From the NCBI GenBank assembly GCA_040905805.1, contig JBBDQS010000114.1:1-61309 (forward strand): a DNA stretch of 61,309 nt, given 5' to 3'. Each line of letters starts with the position of its first letter. The stretch's first letter is position 1. A program made the translations under genes and the position numbers. The notes under the pieces are model-generated. The model was not told the origin of the DNA, made no database searches, and saw nothing but the letters and a program-made list of their open reading frames with translations. This document shows positions 1 through 7,366 of this stretch, one piece after another. Source of the DNA: Egibacteraceae bacterium (GTDB taxonomy: Bacteria; Actinomycetota; Nitriliruptoria; Euzebyales; Egibacteraceae).

Positions 1-165
1 GCACGCCGGGATCTGCACGGGGGGCCGTCGGCAACGACGGTCCCTACCGTAATAGACCAGCAGGGAGGCCCGCGGATCGGCGTCGAGGTTGCGGGCGTGC
101 TCGGCCATGGTGCTCATGAGGATGAGGGGTGCGCCGGCGTCGGACGGATCGCGGCCCGCAGCACT
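1..165 (-). pseudogene. Fragment of a pyridoxamine-phosphate-oxidase-like (HugZ/PPOX-type) domain, cut by window edge
   Basis: After an in-frame TGA at 166-168 the minus strand is open to the window edge and translates to a stretch containing GAPLILMSTMAEHARNLDAD followed by PRASLLV. This closely resembles the conserved strand-helix segment of FMN-binding split-barrel proteins of the HugZ/heme-utilisation type, where it normally lies about 50 residues into the domain. Here the first part overlaps the 3' end of the lycopene cyclase gene in another frame, so no normal N-terminus exists. After LLV the sequence (YYGRDRRCRR...) no longer looks like the family. An ATG at 108 could start a short ORF of at least 36 codons. 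I read it as a 5'-truncated, probably decayed gene; the part beyond base 1 is not visible. Confidence 0.45.
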
Positions 166-1373
166 TCAGGGTGCTGCACGGCGGTGGAAGCCAAGGTGGT
201 GCGGACGCCCGGCGGCGCCGCGGCGAACAGCGCCAGCATCGTCGCGGCCAGGGCACCGACCGAACGCTCGCCCGACAGGAAGCCGCGCCAGCGGTAGGGC
301 GGCAGGTCGAAGAACGCGCCGAAGAACGCCCGGGTGTCCTCGGGACCGAACCGCAGGAGCGATTCGAGCCCCAGGGTGTGCAGGGCGCGCTGGCGCAGCA
401 GGTCCGGAGGCCACACGGCGCGCCAGCCCGCGGCCGCCACACCCGCCGGGGTCGCACCAGGGTCGTCGAGTGCGCCCGCCAGGGCCCGTCCGAGATGCGG
501 GGCTCGCGCCAGCGCCGCGCCCACCTGGTAGCCGGTTGCCGGGTGGACCATCCCGGCGGCAGCGCCGAACCCGACCACGCGCTGTCCCGGGGAGGGGAGC
601 GGACCGCCCATGGGGATGTGGACCCGCTCGACGGCCACGCGCTCCTCGACCCGGACACCGAGGGTGTCCAGGCGCAGGCGCAGCCGTGCCTGCAGCCACC
701 CCGGCTCCCGCGCCGGCCTGCTGGCCAGCACGGTCTCCTCGAGGAGGTGGCAGCCCCCGCCCATGGGCATCGCATAGAGGAAGGTCGGCGGTCCGGGCGC
801 GGCGGCGCCGCCGGACGGGTCGCGGTAGTCCATGAGCATCATCGTCCCCGGCGCGACCGGCGGGGAGGAGCACCGCGCCACGATGCCGAAGGCGGTCTGC
901 GCCGCCGGTGGGCGACCCCGCCCAGCGGCGAGGAGGGCGGGGCGATGTCCGCTCGCGTCGATGGCGAGGCGGCACCGCAGTCGCTCGCCGGACGCGGTGC
1001 GCACCGCCGTACCCGCGGGGCCGTGCTCGGCGTCGACCGCCCGGCCGGTCACGCGGCGCCCACCCGCCCGCTCCAAGCGGGCCTCCAGCGCCGCCCGCAG
1101 GTGGCGGTTGTCGAGTCGACCGTAGGCACGCTCCAGGCGGTGCGCCGGCGTCTGCCCGAGACGGACGGCGACAGTGGCCCAGCGCTCGGCCACGATGTCG
1201 TCCAGCCCCAGCCCCGCCAGCTCGTCGACCCAGACACCGAACGTCTGCGGCCAGGGGGCGTCGTGGTCCTGGGCGAGAACCGTGACGTCCAGCCCCTGCT
1301 CGGCGCAGGCCGCCGCCGCCGCCAAGCCTGCTGGTCCGTTGCCGACCACGACGAGGTCCCCGCGTGTCCCCAT
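114..1373 (-). CDS. crtL: Lycopene cyclase (CrtL/CrtY-type FAD protein)
   Basis: 419-aa flavoprotein that would cyclise the psi-ends of lycopene to beta rings in carotenoid synthesis, at or near the membrane. The N-terminus has the Rossmann dinucleotide motif VVGNGPAGLAAAAACAEQG. The motif PWPQTFGVWVDEL around residue 40 is diagnostic of the lycopene cyclase family, and ASGHRPALL and VGFGAAAGMVHPATGYQVG are the later FAD-binding segments. Length fits the family. The ATG at 1373 overlaps the TGA of an upstream 28-codon ORF as TGATG, which suggests translational coupling. The frame is open far upstream, but similarity begins only here. No other carotenoid gene is in the window. The C-terminal end overlaps the frame of a PPOX-like remnant. 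Confidence 0.88.
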   Translation of the reverse strand: MGTRGDLVVVGNGPAGLAAAAACAEQGLDVTVLAQDHDAPWPQTFGVWVDELAGLGLDDIVAERWATVAVRLGQTPAHRLERAYGRLDNRHLRAALEARLERAGGRRVTGRAVDAEHGPAGTAVRTASGERLRCRLAIDASGHRPALLAAGRGRPPAAQTAFGIVARCSSPPVAPGTMMLMDYRDPSGGAAAPGPPTFLYAMPMGGGCHLLEETVLASRPAREPGWLQARLRLRLDTLGVRVEERVAVERVHIPMGGPLPSPGQRVVGFGAAAGMVHPATGYQVGAALARAPHLGRALAGALDDPGATPAGVAAAGWRAVWPPDLLRQRALHTLGLESLLRFGPEDTRAFFGAFFDLPPYRWRGFLSGERSVGALAATMLALFAAAPPGVRTTLASTAVQHPEVLRAAIRPTPAHPSSS

Positions 1374-1459
1374 CAGGTGGCGGGTGGCACGGCCCGGACG
1401 AACGCCTGGGTGCCGTGGCAGCGCAGCGCCCAGGTGCAGCGGCTCCGGATCTCGCTCAT
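1373..1459 (-). CDS. 28-aa leader ORF coupled to lycopene cyclase
   Basis: A short ORF starting ATG AGC GAG at 1459 encodes 28 residues (MSEIRSRCTWALRCHGTQAF, then VRAVPPAT) with two cysteines and several arginines. Its TGA shares an A with the ATG of the lycopene cyclase (TGATG). A TACCCT hexamer lies exactly 7 nt before its ATG with no Shine-Dalgarno, matching the leaderless start pattern used by many genes here. I do not recognise the peptide. It may be a regulatory leader peptide or simply the entry point that delivers ribosomes to the cyclase start. It is supported by start and stop signals only, not by homology. Confidence 0.45.
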   Translation of the reverse strand: MSEIRSRCTWALRCHGTQAFVRAVPPAT

Positions 1460-1466
1460 GGACGCC

Positions 1467-1472
1467 AGGGTA
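1467..1472 (-). promoter_or_regulatory. -10 box TACCCT for the crtL leader ORF
   Basis: Minus-strand TACCCT with 7 nt to the ATG at 1459, the spacing expected when transcription starts at the start codon. It is divergent to the nth promoter 54 bp away. Confidence 0.45.
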
Positions 1473-1526
1473 TCCACTGGGCCCGGAGCCGAGGCGGGGC
1501 CGAGTGGCCCGCCCGGTCGTGACCCC

Positions 1527-1532
1527 TACACT
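1527..1532 (+). promoter_or_regulatory. -10 box TACACT of nth
   Basis: TACACT followed by 6 nt and the ATG at 1539. There is no purine-rich Shine-Dalgarno in the gap, which implies a leaderless mRNA. Confidence 0.55.
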
Positions 1533-1538
1533 TGCCCG

Positions 1539-2285
1539 ATGGCTCCCGAGGCTGGCGTGACCGAGGGCGAGGACCTGCACCGGCGCAGTCCCAAGGCGCA
1601 GCGCGCGCCGGCCATCCGGGCGCGTCTGCGCGAGGCGTACGACGGCGGGATCGTCGAGCTGGACTGGACCACCCCGTTCGAGCTGCTGGTCGCCACCATC
1701 CTGTCGGCGCAGTCCACCGACAAGAAGGTCAACGAGATCACCGCGACCCTCTTCGCGACCTACCCCGGACCCGAGGCGTACCTCGCCGCACCCGAGGAGG
1801 AGCTCCAGCAGGCGATCTACCAGACCGGGTTCTACCGGCAGAAGACCCGCAGCCTGCGCGGCATGTGCCAGGCGCTCCTGGAACGCCACGACGGTGAGGT
1901 CCCCCGCACGATGGCCGAGCTGATCGCCCTGCCCGGTGTGGCGCGCAAGACGGCGAACGTGGTGCTCGGCGCCGTCGACCCGGACGCCCACGCGGCCGAC
2001 CCCGACGCGGGCATCGCCGTGGACACGCACGTCAAGCGGCTGTCCCGGCGATTGCGGTTCACCCGCCACACCGACCCTGCCCGCATCGAGCGCGACCTCA
2101 TGCGCCTGCTGCCCAAAGCAGACTGGCCGCACGCCAGCCTGTCCATCATCCTCCACGGGCGGCGGGTGTGCGACGCGCGCAGACCGCGGTGCGCCGACTG
2201 CGTGGTGGAGGACCTGTGCCCGTCCTCACAGCTCGCCGGGTGCCGCGACCTCGCCGGGCAGGCGGTCGGCATGGGCGGCTCGTGA
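1539..2285 (+). CDS. nth: Endonuclease III (DNA glycosylase/AP lyase)
   Basis: 248-aa base-excision repair enzyme that removes oxidised pyrimidines and nicks abasic sites. The helix-hairpin-helix region contains LPGVARKTANVVLG with the lysine used for the Schiff base, followed by VDTHVKRLSRRL with the catalytic Asp. The C-terminus has the four-cysteine pattern C-x6-C-x2-C-x5-C (CDARRPRCADCVVEDLC), which ligates the 4Fe-4S cluster. Length is slightly above the E. coli enzyme (211 aa) because of N- and C-terminal extensions. The ATG at 1539 is chosen for its leaderless -10 spacing. It is divergent to the lycopene cyclase unit, with a 79-bp gap to the leader ORF. Confidence 0.95.
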   Translation: MAPEAGVTEGEDLHRRSPKAQRAPAIRARLREAYDGGIVELDWTTPFELLVATILSAQSTDKKVNEITATLFATYPGPEAYLAAPEEELQQAIYQTGFYRQKTRSLRGMCQALLERHDGEVPRTMAELIALPGVARKTANVVLGAVDPDAHAADPDAGIAVDTHVKRLSRRLRFTRHTDPARIERDLMRLLPKADWPHASLSIILHGRRVCDARRPRCADCVVEDLCPSSQLAGCRDLAGQAVGMGGS

Positions 2286-2330
2286 CCCGCCGGGGCCACC
2301 AGTCCCAGCTCCTTGCCACCCGACAGCCCG

Positions 2331-3062
2331 CTAGCGCCGCTGGCGGCGCCGCGCGATGACGCGCTCGGTGGCGCCCATGGCCACGGCCAGGACGGCGAGG
2401 ATGCCCGCCGCGATCCGGCGGCCTCCCATCGGTGGATCGGGGTGTCGGCGGCCGGCTTCGATCACCGCCAGCGAATCCGCGTGCACGACCGTGACCTCCC
2501 GCGATCCCGGATCCACACGGCGGAACACACCGACGACCTCGATCCGGTCACCGCGGACGTGCGGCCCCCCGACGGTGGTGATCTCAGCGGCCAGTCCGGG
2601 TGGGAGGCGCACACCGACGCCCGTGTTGGCGCCCTGGTACCGGCGGTGACCGGGCAGCGGTCCGAGCGGCCCCGCGTACACGTCGTCGTTGACCTGCACC
2701 CACGTGCCGTCCCGGCGCGGCAGCAGCCCCCCGATCGCCTCCCCCTGGTAGCGCACGATGCGCCGGTCGTAGTGCTCCGGGCAGTTGAGCAGCTCGGTGG
2801 AGGACACGTCCACGGGCTCCCCCCGCGGGACGATGGTCGCCGGGGGGCGCTCGCGGGCTTCGTCCGGTGTCGGCTCGGGGCAGTCCAGGGGCACGCGCGG
2901 GTCACCGGCGGCCGCCCCGTCCTCCACGGGCGGGTGACCCCGCGAGGGGGGGTGGCGCAACCCCTCGGCCAGCGCGACGAGCCCGGCCAGCAACGCCAGC
3001 GCGACTGCGGTGCCGGCCAGCACGCGCCGCCGGCGGACGGGTTCGCGGTGGTCGCGGCTCAT
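2331..3062 (-). CDS. Membrane-anchored protein of unknown function, last gene of the Trk operon
   Basis: 243 aa with a basic N-terminus, a transmembrane segment at about residues 14-30 (VLAGTAVALALLAGLVALAE), an extracytoplasmic domain, and a second hydrophobic segment near the C-terminus (IAAGILAVLAVAMGATE) ending in an Arg-rich tail. The central part (RRIVRYQGEAIG ... GTWVQVNDDVY ... VRGDRIEVVGVFRRVDPGSREV) has a rhythm of short beta strands that looks OB-fold-like; this is inference. Its ATG overlaps the trkH TGA (ATGA), so it is co-translated with the K+ transporter. Two cysteines flank the domain start. I do not recognise a named family. Confidence 0.7.
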   Translation of the reverse strand: MSRDHREPVRRRRVLAGTAVALALLAGLVALAEGLRHPPSRGHPPVEDGAAAGDPRVPLDCPEPTPDEARERPPATIVPRGEPVDVSSTELLNCPEHYDRRIVRYQGEAIGGLLPRRDGTWVQVNDDVYAGPLGPLPGHRRYQGANTGVGVRLPPGLAAEITTVGGPHVRGDRIEVVGVFRRVDPGSREVTVVHADSLAVIEAGRRHPDPPMGGRRIAAGILAVLAVAMGATERVIARRRQRR

Positions 3063-4561
3063 GTGCGCGCCCGGAACATCGAGAGCAGGTAGCCGCCCAG
3101 CGCGAAGACCGCGAGGAACTCCAGGCGGCCGACCAGCATCTGCGCGATGTAGACGACCTTGAGGGGCCACTCCAGCGCGGGTCGCACGATGCCGACGGAC
3201 AACCCGCCGGTGGCGGCCGCCGCCGTGCTCTCGAACAGGCTGAGGGTGAGCTCGTAGCCGTAGAACAGCCCGAGGATCCCCCCGCCCAGGTAGAGCATCA
3301 GGTAGAGCAGCAGGATCGTGGCGGCCCCGCGCACGAGGTCGTCGCGCAGGATCCGGCGCGTGGTCGAGTGGAAGCTCTCGACCACCACGGCGTTCTCGGG
3401 CAGGAGCACCTTGCGCAGGTCGCGCCGCAGGCCCTTCAGCAGCACCCCGATGCGGATCGCCTTGATGCCACCCGCCGTCGACCCGGCCATGCCCCCGAGG
3501 GCCATGGCCGTCACCAGCATCGCCGGCGCCAGCGCCCCCCAGTCCGTCACGAGCAGGCGCTCGGGCACGGTCGTCAGGCCTGTGGTCGTGTGCGCGCTGA
3601 TCGTCTGGAAGAAGCCGACGCGGAACAGGTCGGCGAAACCGGTGTGGGTGCCGGCTCGGGCGAGACCGGTGGCCAGTATCGAGAAGATGACGACGATCGA
3701 CAGGGCCAGGGTGCGGGTCTCCAGGTTGCGGGTCAGCTCGCGGCGACGTCCCAGCCACAGCTGGTAGTGCAATGCGAAGCTGAACGCCCCGGCGACCATC
3801 AGGACCATCAGGGCGACCTCGACCGGCTGGGACCGGTAGAAGGCCGCGCTGGCCGACTGGGGCGCGAAACCCGCGGTGTGGAAGGCGGTCATGAACAGCA
3901 GGGCGGCGTGGTAGAGCGCCGTGGCGGCCTCGAGCCCGCTGCGCCACAGCAGCAACCACAGCACGCTCGTGCCGATCAGCCCGTAGGCGACGACCACCCG
4001 CGCGACGAAGCGGGCGGTGTGGACGACGTTGGGCAGGATCCGTTCCTTGTGCCCCTCGCCGGTGTAGAGGGTGCCGATCGCGGCGCCGGCGCTCGCGAAG
4101 ATGGTGAGCACCACGAGGATGATCCCCTGTCCGCCCAGGACGTGCAGGAGATGGCGCCAGAGGTTCATGCTGCGGGACAGGTGGTCGAGGTCGTTCACGA
4201 GGGTGAGGCCGACGGTGGCGAACCCGCTCATCCCCTCGAAGTACGCGTCGAGGTAGGAGGTGTAGTGGCCGGACAGCAGCAGCGGGACCGCGGCGAAGAC
4301 CGGCGCGACGATCCACGCCCCGCCGACCACGGCCAGGCCGCGGGCGGCGTCCAGCGTGGTGCGGGTGCGCAGGAGCTGGCTGGCCGCGCCGACGATGATC
4401 GCCAGCGAGGCGCCGATCAGGAACGCGAAGGCGTCGTTGGCCTCCCCCGCGGCCACCGCTACCACGAACGGCACGAGCATGGCCGCCCCCAGCAGGTACA
4501 CCACCTTGCCGGTGTAGAGGCCGATGACCCGCAGGTCGTCGGGGGAGGGTCGGAAGAGCAT
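3059..4561 (-). CDS. trkH: TrkH-type potassium uptake channel subunit
   Basis: 500-aa integral membrane protein of the Trk/Ktr/HKT superfamily, which conducts K+ (or Na+) when gated by cytoplasmic TrkA rings. Repeated membrane-pore-membrane units carry the selectivity-filter loops, recognisable as MSGFATVGLTL, AFHTAGFAPQS, HTTTGLTTVPE and AAATGGLSVG. The intramembrane-loop segment GGMAGSTAGGIKAIRI is also present. Length fits TrkH (about 480-510). Its start lies 3 nt after the stop of a 45-aa membrane protein, and its stop overlaps the next gene. Two TrkA-type genes lie upstream in the same operon, so a complete regulated uptake system is encoded. Confidence 0.95.
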   Translation of the reverse strand: MLFRPSPDDLRVIGLYTGKVVYLLGAAMLVPFVVAVAAGEANDAFAFLIGASLAIIVGAASQLLRTRTTLDAARGLAVVGGAWIVAPVFAAVPLLLSGHYTSYLDAYFEGMSGFATVGLTLVNDLDHLSRSMNLWRHLLHVLGGQGIILVVLTIFASAGAAIGTLYTGEGHKERILPNVVHTARFVARVVVAYGLIGTSVLWLLLWRSGLEAATALYHAALLFMTAFHTAGFAPQSASAAFYRSQPVEVALMVLMVAGAFSFALHYQLWLGRRRELTRNLETRTLALSIVVIFSILATGLARAGTHTGFADLFRVGFFQTISAHTTTGLTTVPERLLVTDWGALAPAMLVTAMALGGMAGSTAGGIKAIRIGVLLKGLRRDLRKVLLPENAVVVESFHSTTRRILRDDLVRGAATILLLYLMLYLGGGILGLFYGYELTLSLFESTAAAATGGLSVGIVRPALEWPLKVVYIAQMLVGRLEFLAVFALGGYLLSMFRART

Positions 4562-4564
4562 CGC

Positions 4565-4702
4565 CTAGTAGAGCAGTGAGACGATCAGGGCGATCAGCCC
4601 CGCGACGGCGGCCAGACCGACGGTGGCGGCGGTCACCAGCCCGATACCGACCAGGCCTCCCCGGATCAGCGACTCGGCGCTCTGGCTCTGCCGGCGGCGC
4701 AT
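4565..4702 (-). CDS. 45-aa single-span membrane protein inside the Trk operon
   Basis: ATG at 4702 to TAG at 4565 encodes 45 residues: a basic, polar head MRRRQSQSAESLIRGG followed by about 28 almost entirely hydrophobic residues ending LIALIVSLLY at the stop. It starts 4 nt after the upstream trkA stop and ends 3 nt before trkH. The frame therefore fills a gap that would otherwise be an odd 145-nt hole in a tightly packed operon. The head/tail charge pattern predicts an N-in single transmembrane helix. By analogy with KdpF-like small subunits it could assist TrkH assembly or gating, but this is inference; I know of no described family that it matches. Confidence 0.72.
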   Translation of the reverse strand: MRRRQSQSAESLIRGGLVGIGLVTAATVGLAAVAGLIALIVSLLY

Positions 4703-4706
4703 CGCG

Positions 4707-5378
4707 CTATTGCCCCTCGTCGTCGAGGACTGCGGTGCGGAGCTCGTCCTCCAGCTCCGGCGTGGTCAGGGCGATCACCCGGTCCTCGGGCTCCAAGCGG
4801 GTATCGCCGCGTGGGATGATGATCTTGTCCCCGGGGCCCCGGAAGATGCAGACGAGCACGGACTGCTCCGGCAGGTGCAGGTCGGCGACGCTCTGCCCGG
4901 GGGAGTCCGCGGTGGACGGGATGTCGATCTCCACGAGGTTGACCTTGCCGCGTTGGAGCGTGGCCAGGTGGATCAGGTCCCCGACGGTCACCTCCTCGCG
5001 GATGAGCCGGGAGATGAGCGTGGTCGTGGACACCGCCTCGATGCCCATGCGCGCGAAGATCTCCTCGTTGCGGGGGCTGTTGACCCGCGCGATCGCGCGG
5101 GGCACCTCGAAGGACGTCAAGGCCAGCTGGCACGCCACGAAGTTGTCGTCGTCGTCGCCGGTGGTCGCCGCGAACACGTCGGCGCGCTCCGGGCGAGCCT
5201 GCTCCAGGTAGCGGACGTCGCAGGCGTCGCCGTGGATCACGAGCAGATCGTGGTCGCGCAGCAGCTGCTCGCAGCGGCGCTCGACCTTCTCGATGATGGT
5301 GACCGTGTGCCCTTCGGCGAGCAGCTCGACGGCGATGAACCGCCCGACCTTACCGCCACCGGCGATGACCACGTACAC
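4707..5378 (-). CDS. trkA: TrkA-family K+ channel regulatory protein (second copy)
   Basis: 223-aa RCK protein. The N-terminal Rossmann domain binds NAD(H)/ATP (MYVVIAGGGKVGRFIAVELL, with the acidic VTIIEK strand end), and a TrkA-C domain occupies the C-terminal 80 residues (ADLHLPEQSVLVCIFRGPGD). Such proteins form the cytoplasmic gating ring on TrkH. The GTG at 5378 lies 4 nt after the stop of the first trkA copy. The two consecutive single-RCK genes resemble the CeoB/CeoC pair of other actinobacteria and may form a hetero-ring. Confidence 0.93.
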   Translation of the reverse strand: MYVVIAGGGKVGRFIAVELLAEGHTVTIIEKVERRCEQLLRDHDLLVIHGDACDVRYLEQARPERADVFAATTGDDDDNFVACQLALTSFEVPRAIARVNSPRNEEIFARMGIEAVSTTTLISRLIREEVTVGDLIHLATLQRGKVNLVEIDIPSTADSPGQSVADLHLPEQSVLVCIFRGPGDKIIIPRGDTRLEPEDRVIALTTPELEDELRTAVLDDEGQ

Positions 5379-5382
5379 GCGG

Positions 5383-6045
5383 CTACAGGTCCTCGGCGAA
5401 GGGGTGCTCGACCAGGCGCCGCAGCTTCTTGTGGGCCCCCCGACCGACCGCCGCCACGACCAGGTCGTCGGTCTGCAACCGGTCGTCAGGCGCGGGGATG
5501 CGCGGACGCAGGCCGCGCTGCACCGCCGCGACCCGCACGTTGCCGCTGGCTTCGAGCTCTGCGACCGTCACCCCGTGCCCCCCCGCGTGGACCCGCATCT
5601 CCACCACCTCCACGTCGCTCTCGAACCCCACGTGCAGCGGGAACGTGCCGGCCTGCAGCTCGTTCATGATCGCCTTGGCCACGAGCCGGGTTCCCGAGAC
5701 GTAGTGCACGCCGATCTTGCGATAGGACTGCTCCCGCTCCGGGTTGAACAGGCGGGCGACGGTCTTGCGCACGCCGAACAGCTCCTTGGCGATCTCGACC
5801 GACATGAGGTTGGCGTTGTCCAGGTCGGTGACAGCGATGAGCGCGTGCGCGTGCTCGATGCCCGCCTGGATGAGCGCGTCCTTGTCGGTGATGTCGGCGG
5901 TGACCGTCTCGCCGTTGAAGGTCGATCCGATCCGGTCGAAGGCCGCCTCGGACATGTCGAGCACGACGACATCGTGCCCGTCGTCGGACAGGCGGTCGGC
6001 GAGCTCCGCCCCGACCCGTCCGCAGCCTCCGATGATCACATGCAT
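5383..6045 (-). CDS. trkA: TrkA-family K+ channel regulatory protein (first copy)
   Basis: 220-aa RCK protein with GxGxxG motif IIGGCGRVGAELADRL, acidic VVLD strand end and a C-terminal TrkA-C domain. First gene of the five-gene Trk operon. An upstream in-frame ATG at 6063 exists, but the ATG at 6045 is preferred: the protein then begins directly at the first beta strand, and a CATACT hexamer lies 8 nt before it. The 42-bp gap to ispH holds divergent promoters for both genes. Confidence 0.93.
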   Translation of the reverse strand: MHVIIGGCGRVGAELADRLSDDGHDVVVLDMSEAAFDRIGSTFNGETVTADITDKDALIQAGIEHAHALIAVTDLDNANLMSVEIAKELFGVRKTVARLFNPEREQSYRKIGVHYVSGTRLVAKAIMNELQAGTFPLHVGFESDVEVVEMRVHAGGHGVTVAELEASGNVRVAAVQRGLRPRIPAPDDRLQTDDLVVAAVGRGAHKKLRRLVEHPFAEDL

Positions 6046-6087
6046 GACCCGGCAGTATGCCACCGCAACCTGCCTATACTGGGCGCG
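6046..6087. promoter_or_regulatory. Divergent leaderless promoter pair for trkA and ispH
   Basis: The whole trkA-ispH gap is 42 bp. On the plus strand TATACT (6075-6080) lies 7 nt before the ispH GTG. On the minus strand CATACT (6054-6059) lies 8 nt before the trkA ATG. The -35 regions of the two promoters must overlap the opposing promoter, so the two transcripts probably compete. Confidence 0.6.
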
Positions 6088-7056
6088 GTGAACTCCTCAT
6101 CCCCGCCACCCCTGTCCGTCCTGCTCGCCGCGCCGCGTGGCTTCTGCGCCGGCGTGGACCGGGCCATCGAGATCGTCGAGCTGGCCCTGCGCGTGTACGG
6201 GCCCCCGGTCTACGTCCGCCATGCGATCGTGCACAACACGCATGTGGTCGCCGACCTCGAGCGCAAGGGCGCGGTGTTCGTCGAGGACGAGCGCGACGTC
6301 CCGCCCGACGGGCTGCTGGTCTTCAGCGCACATGGCGTCGCCCCCGAGGTCAGGCGCAACGCCGACGATGCCGGTCTGCGCACGATCGACGCGACCTGCC
6401 CGCTGGTGACCAAGGTGCACCTCGAGGCCGGCCACTACGCCGAGGCCGGCTACTCGGTGGTGCTGATCGGCCACGACGGGCATCAGGAGGTCATCGGGAC
6501 CATGGGCCACGCACCCGGGTCGATCTGGCTGGTGGAGACCCCCGAGGACGTGGACGCCCTGGAGCTGCCCGATCCGGACCGGGTGGCCTACGTTTCCCAG
6601 ACCACCTTGAGCGTCGACGAGGCCGGCGCGGTGATCGCCCGGCTGCGGCAGCGCTACCCGAACGCCCGCGGCCCGCGCGGCGACGACATCTGCTACGCCA
6701 CGCAGAACCGGCAGGACGCGACCAAGGTCCTCGCCGAGCGCAGCGACCTCGTCCTGGTGATCGGGTCCGACACCTCCTCGAACTCCCAGCGCATGGTCGA
6801 GGTCGCGCTCGCCTCGGGTGTGCCTGCGGCGTACCTGGTGAACGATGCCGGGGCCATCCAGGATCAGTGGCTGGACGGGGTGGCGACCCTCGGACTCACG
6901 TCGGGGGCGAGCGCGCCGGAAGCGCTGATCGACGAGGTGGTCACCCGGCTCAAGGATCGGCCCGGCGGCGCGGTCGTCGAGCCGCTGGAGGTGGTCGAGG
7001 AGGACATGCACTTCGCGCTGCCCGCGGGACTGCGCCGGCTGCCGCTCCACCAGTAG
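6088..7056 (+). CDS. ispH: 4-hydroxy-3-methylbut-2-enyl diphosphate reductase
   Basis: 322-aa 4Fe-4S enzyme that makes IPP and DMAPP in the last step of the MEP isoprenoid pathway. The three cluster cysteines are visible as C20 (PRGFCAGVDRAI), C104 (DATCPLVTKVH) and C202 (DDICYATQNRQ). The conserved ligands around HAIVHN, SAHGVAPEV and GSDTSSNSQRM are also present. The GTG at 6088 is favoured because TATACT lies 7 nt upstream and the conserved N-terminus follows within 10 residues. It supplies isoprenoid precursors, consistent with carotenoid production by this organism. Confidence 0.96.
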   Translation: MNSSSPPPLSVLLAAPRGFCAGVDRAIEIVELALRVYGPPVYVRHAIVHNTHVVADLERKGAVFVEDERDVPPDGLLVFSAHGVAPEVRRNADDAGLRTIDATCPLVTKVHLEAGHYAEAGYSVVLIGHDGHQEVIGTMGHAPGSIWLVETPEDVDALELPDPDRVAYVSQTTLSVDEAGAVIARLRQRYPNARGPRGDDICYATQNRQDATKVLAERSDLVLVIGSDTSSNSQRMVEVALASGVPAAYLVNDAGAIQDQWLDGVATLGLTSGASAPEALIDEVVTRLKDRPGGAVVEPLEVVEEDMHFALPAGLRRLPLHQ

Positions 7057-7063
7057 CTGCGCC

Positions 7064-7366
7064 TCAGCTCGCGTCGGCCTCCGGCCCGGGGATCTGCTCG
7101 ATCTTCTCGGCGAGGTCCAGGTCCGCCTGTGTGGCCCCGCCGGCGGAGTGGGTGACCAGGTCGAGGCGCACCGTGTTCCAGCGCACGTGGATGTCGGGGT
7201 GGTGGTTGGCGTCCTCCGCCAGGTCCGCGACCCAGCTCACGAACCGCATCGACTCGGCGAAGTCCGCGAACGTGAAGGTCTTGGTGATCCCCTCCAGGGT
7301 GCCCGTCCAGCCGTCGAGCGTGTCCAGACCGTGGTGGAGGGCATCGGGGTTCAGCACGTCAGCCAT
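7064..7366 (-). CDS. Pterin-4a-carbinolamine dehydratase
   Basis: 100-aa enzyme that dehydrates 4a-hydroxytetrahydropterin, normally to regenerate tetrahydrobiopterin for aromatic amino acid hydroxylases. The signature EDANHHPDIHVRWNTV with the His-His-Pro triplet, the downstream LVTHSAGG His and a later Asp fit the family pattern. Its ATG lies inside the 3' end of the RNase D gene (8-nt overlap), with an AGGAGG ribosome site about 11 nt upstream, so the two are coupled. No phenylalanine hydroxylase is in the window, so a moonlighting or molybdopterin-related role cannot be excluded. Confidence 0.9.
   Translation of the reverse strand: MADVLNPDALHHGLDTLDGWTGTLEGITKTFTFADFAESMRFVSWVADLAEDANHHPDIHVRWNTVRLDLVTHSAGGATQADLDLAEKIEQIPGPEADAS

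Noticed and set aside
114-2156. 680-aa minus-strand frame including lycopene cyclase
   Set aside because: The first 260 residues are Arg/Gly-rich antisense of nth without family similarity; the cyclase begins at 1373.
2334-2349. Intrinsic terminator GCGCCG-CTGG-CGGCGC
   Set aside because: It lies within the last codons of the hypothetical gene, the stem is short, and there is no T-tract.
2867-4579. 570-aa plus-strand frame opposite trkH
   Set aside because: Gln/Asp/Gly-rich antisense artefact; trkH on the other strand is unmistakable.
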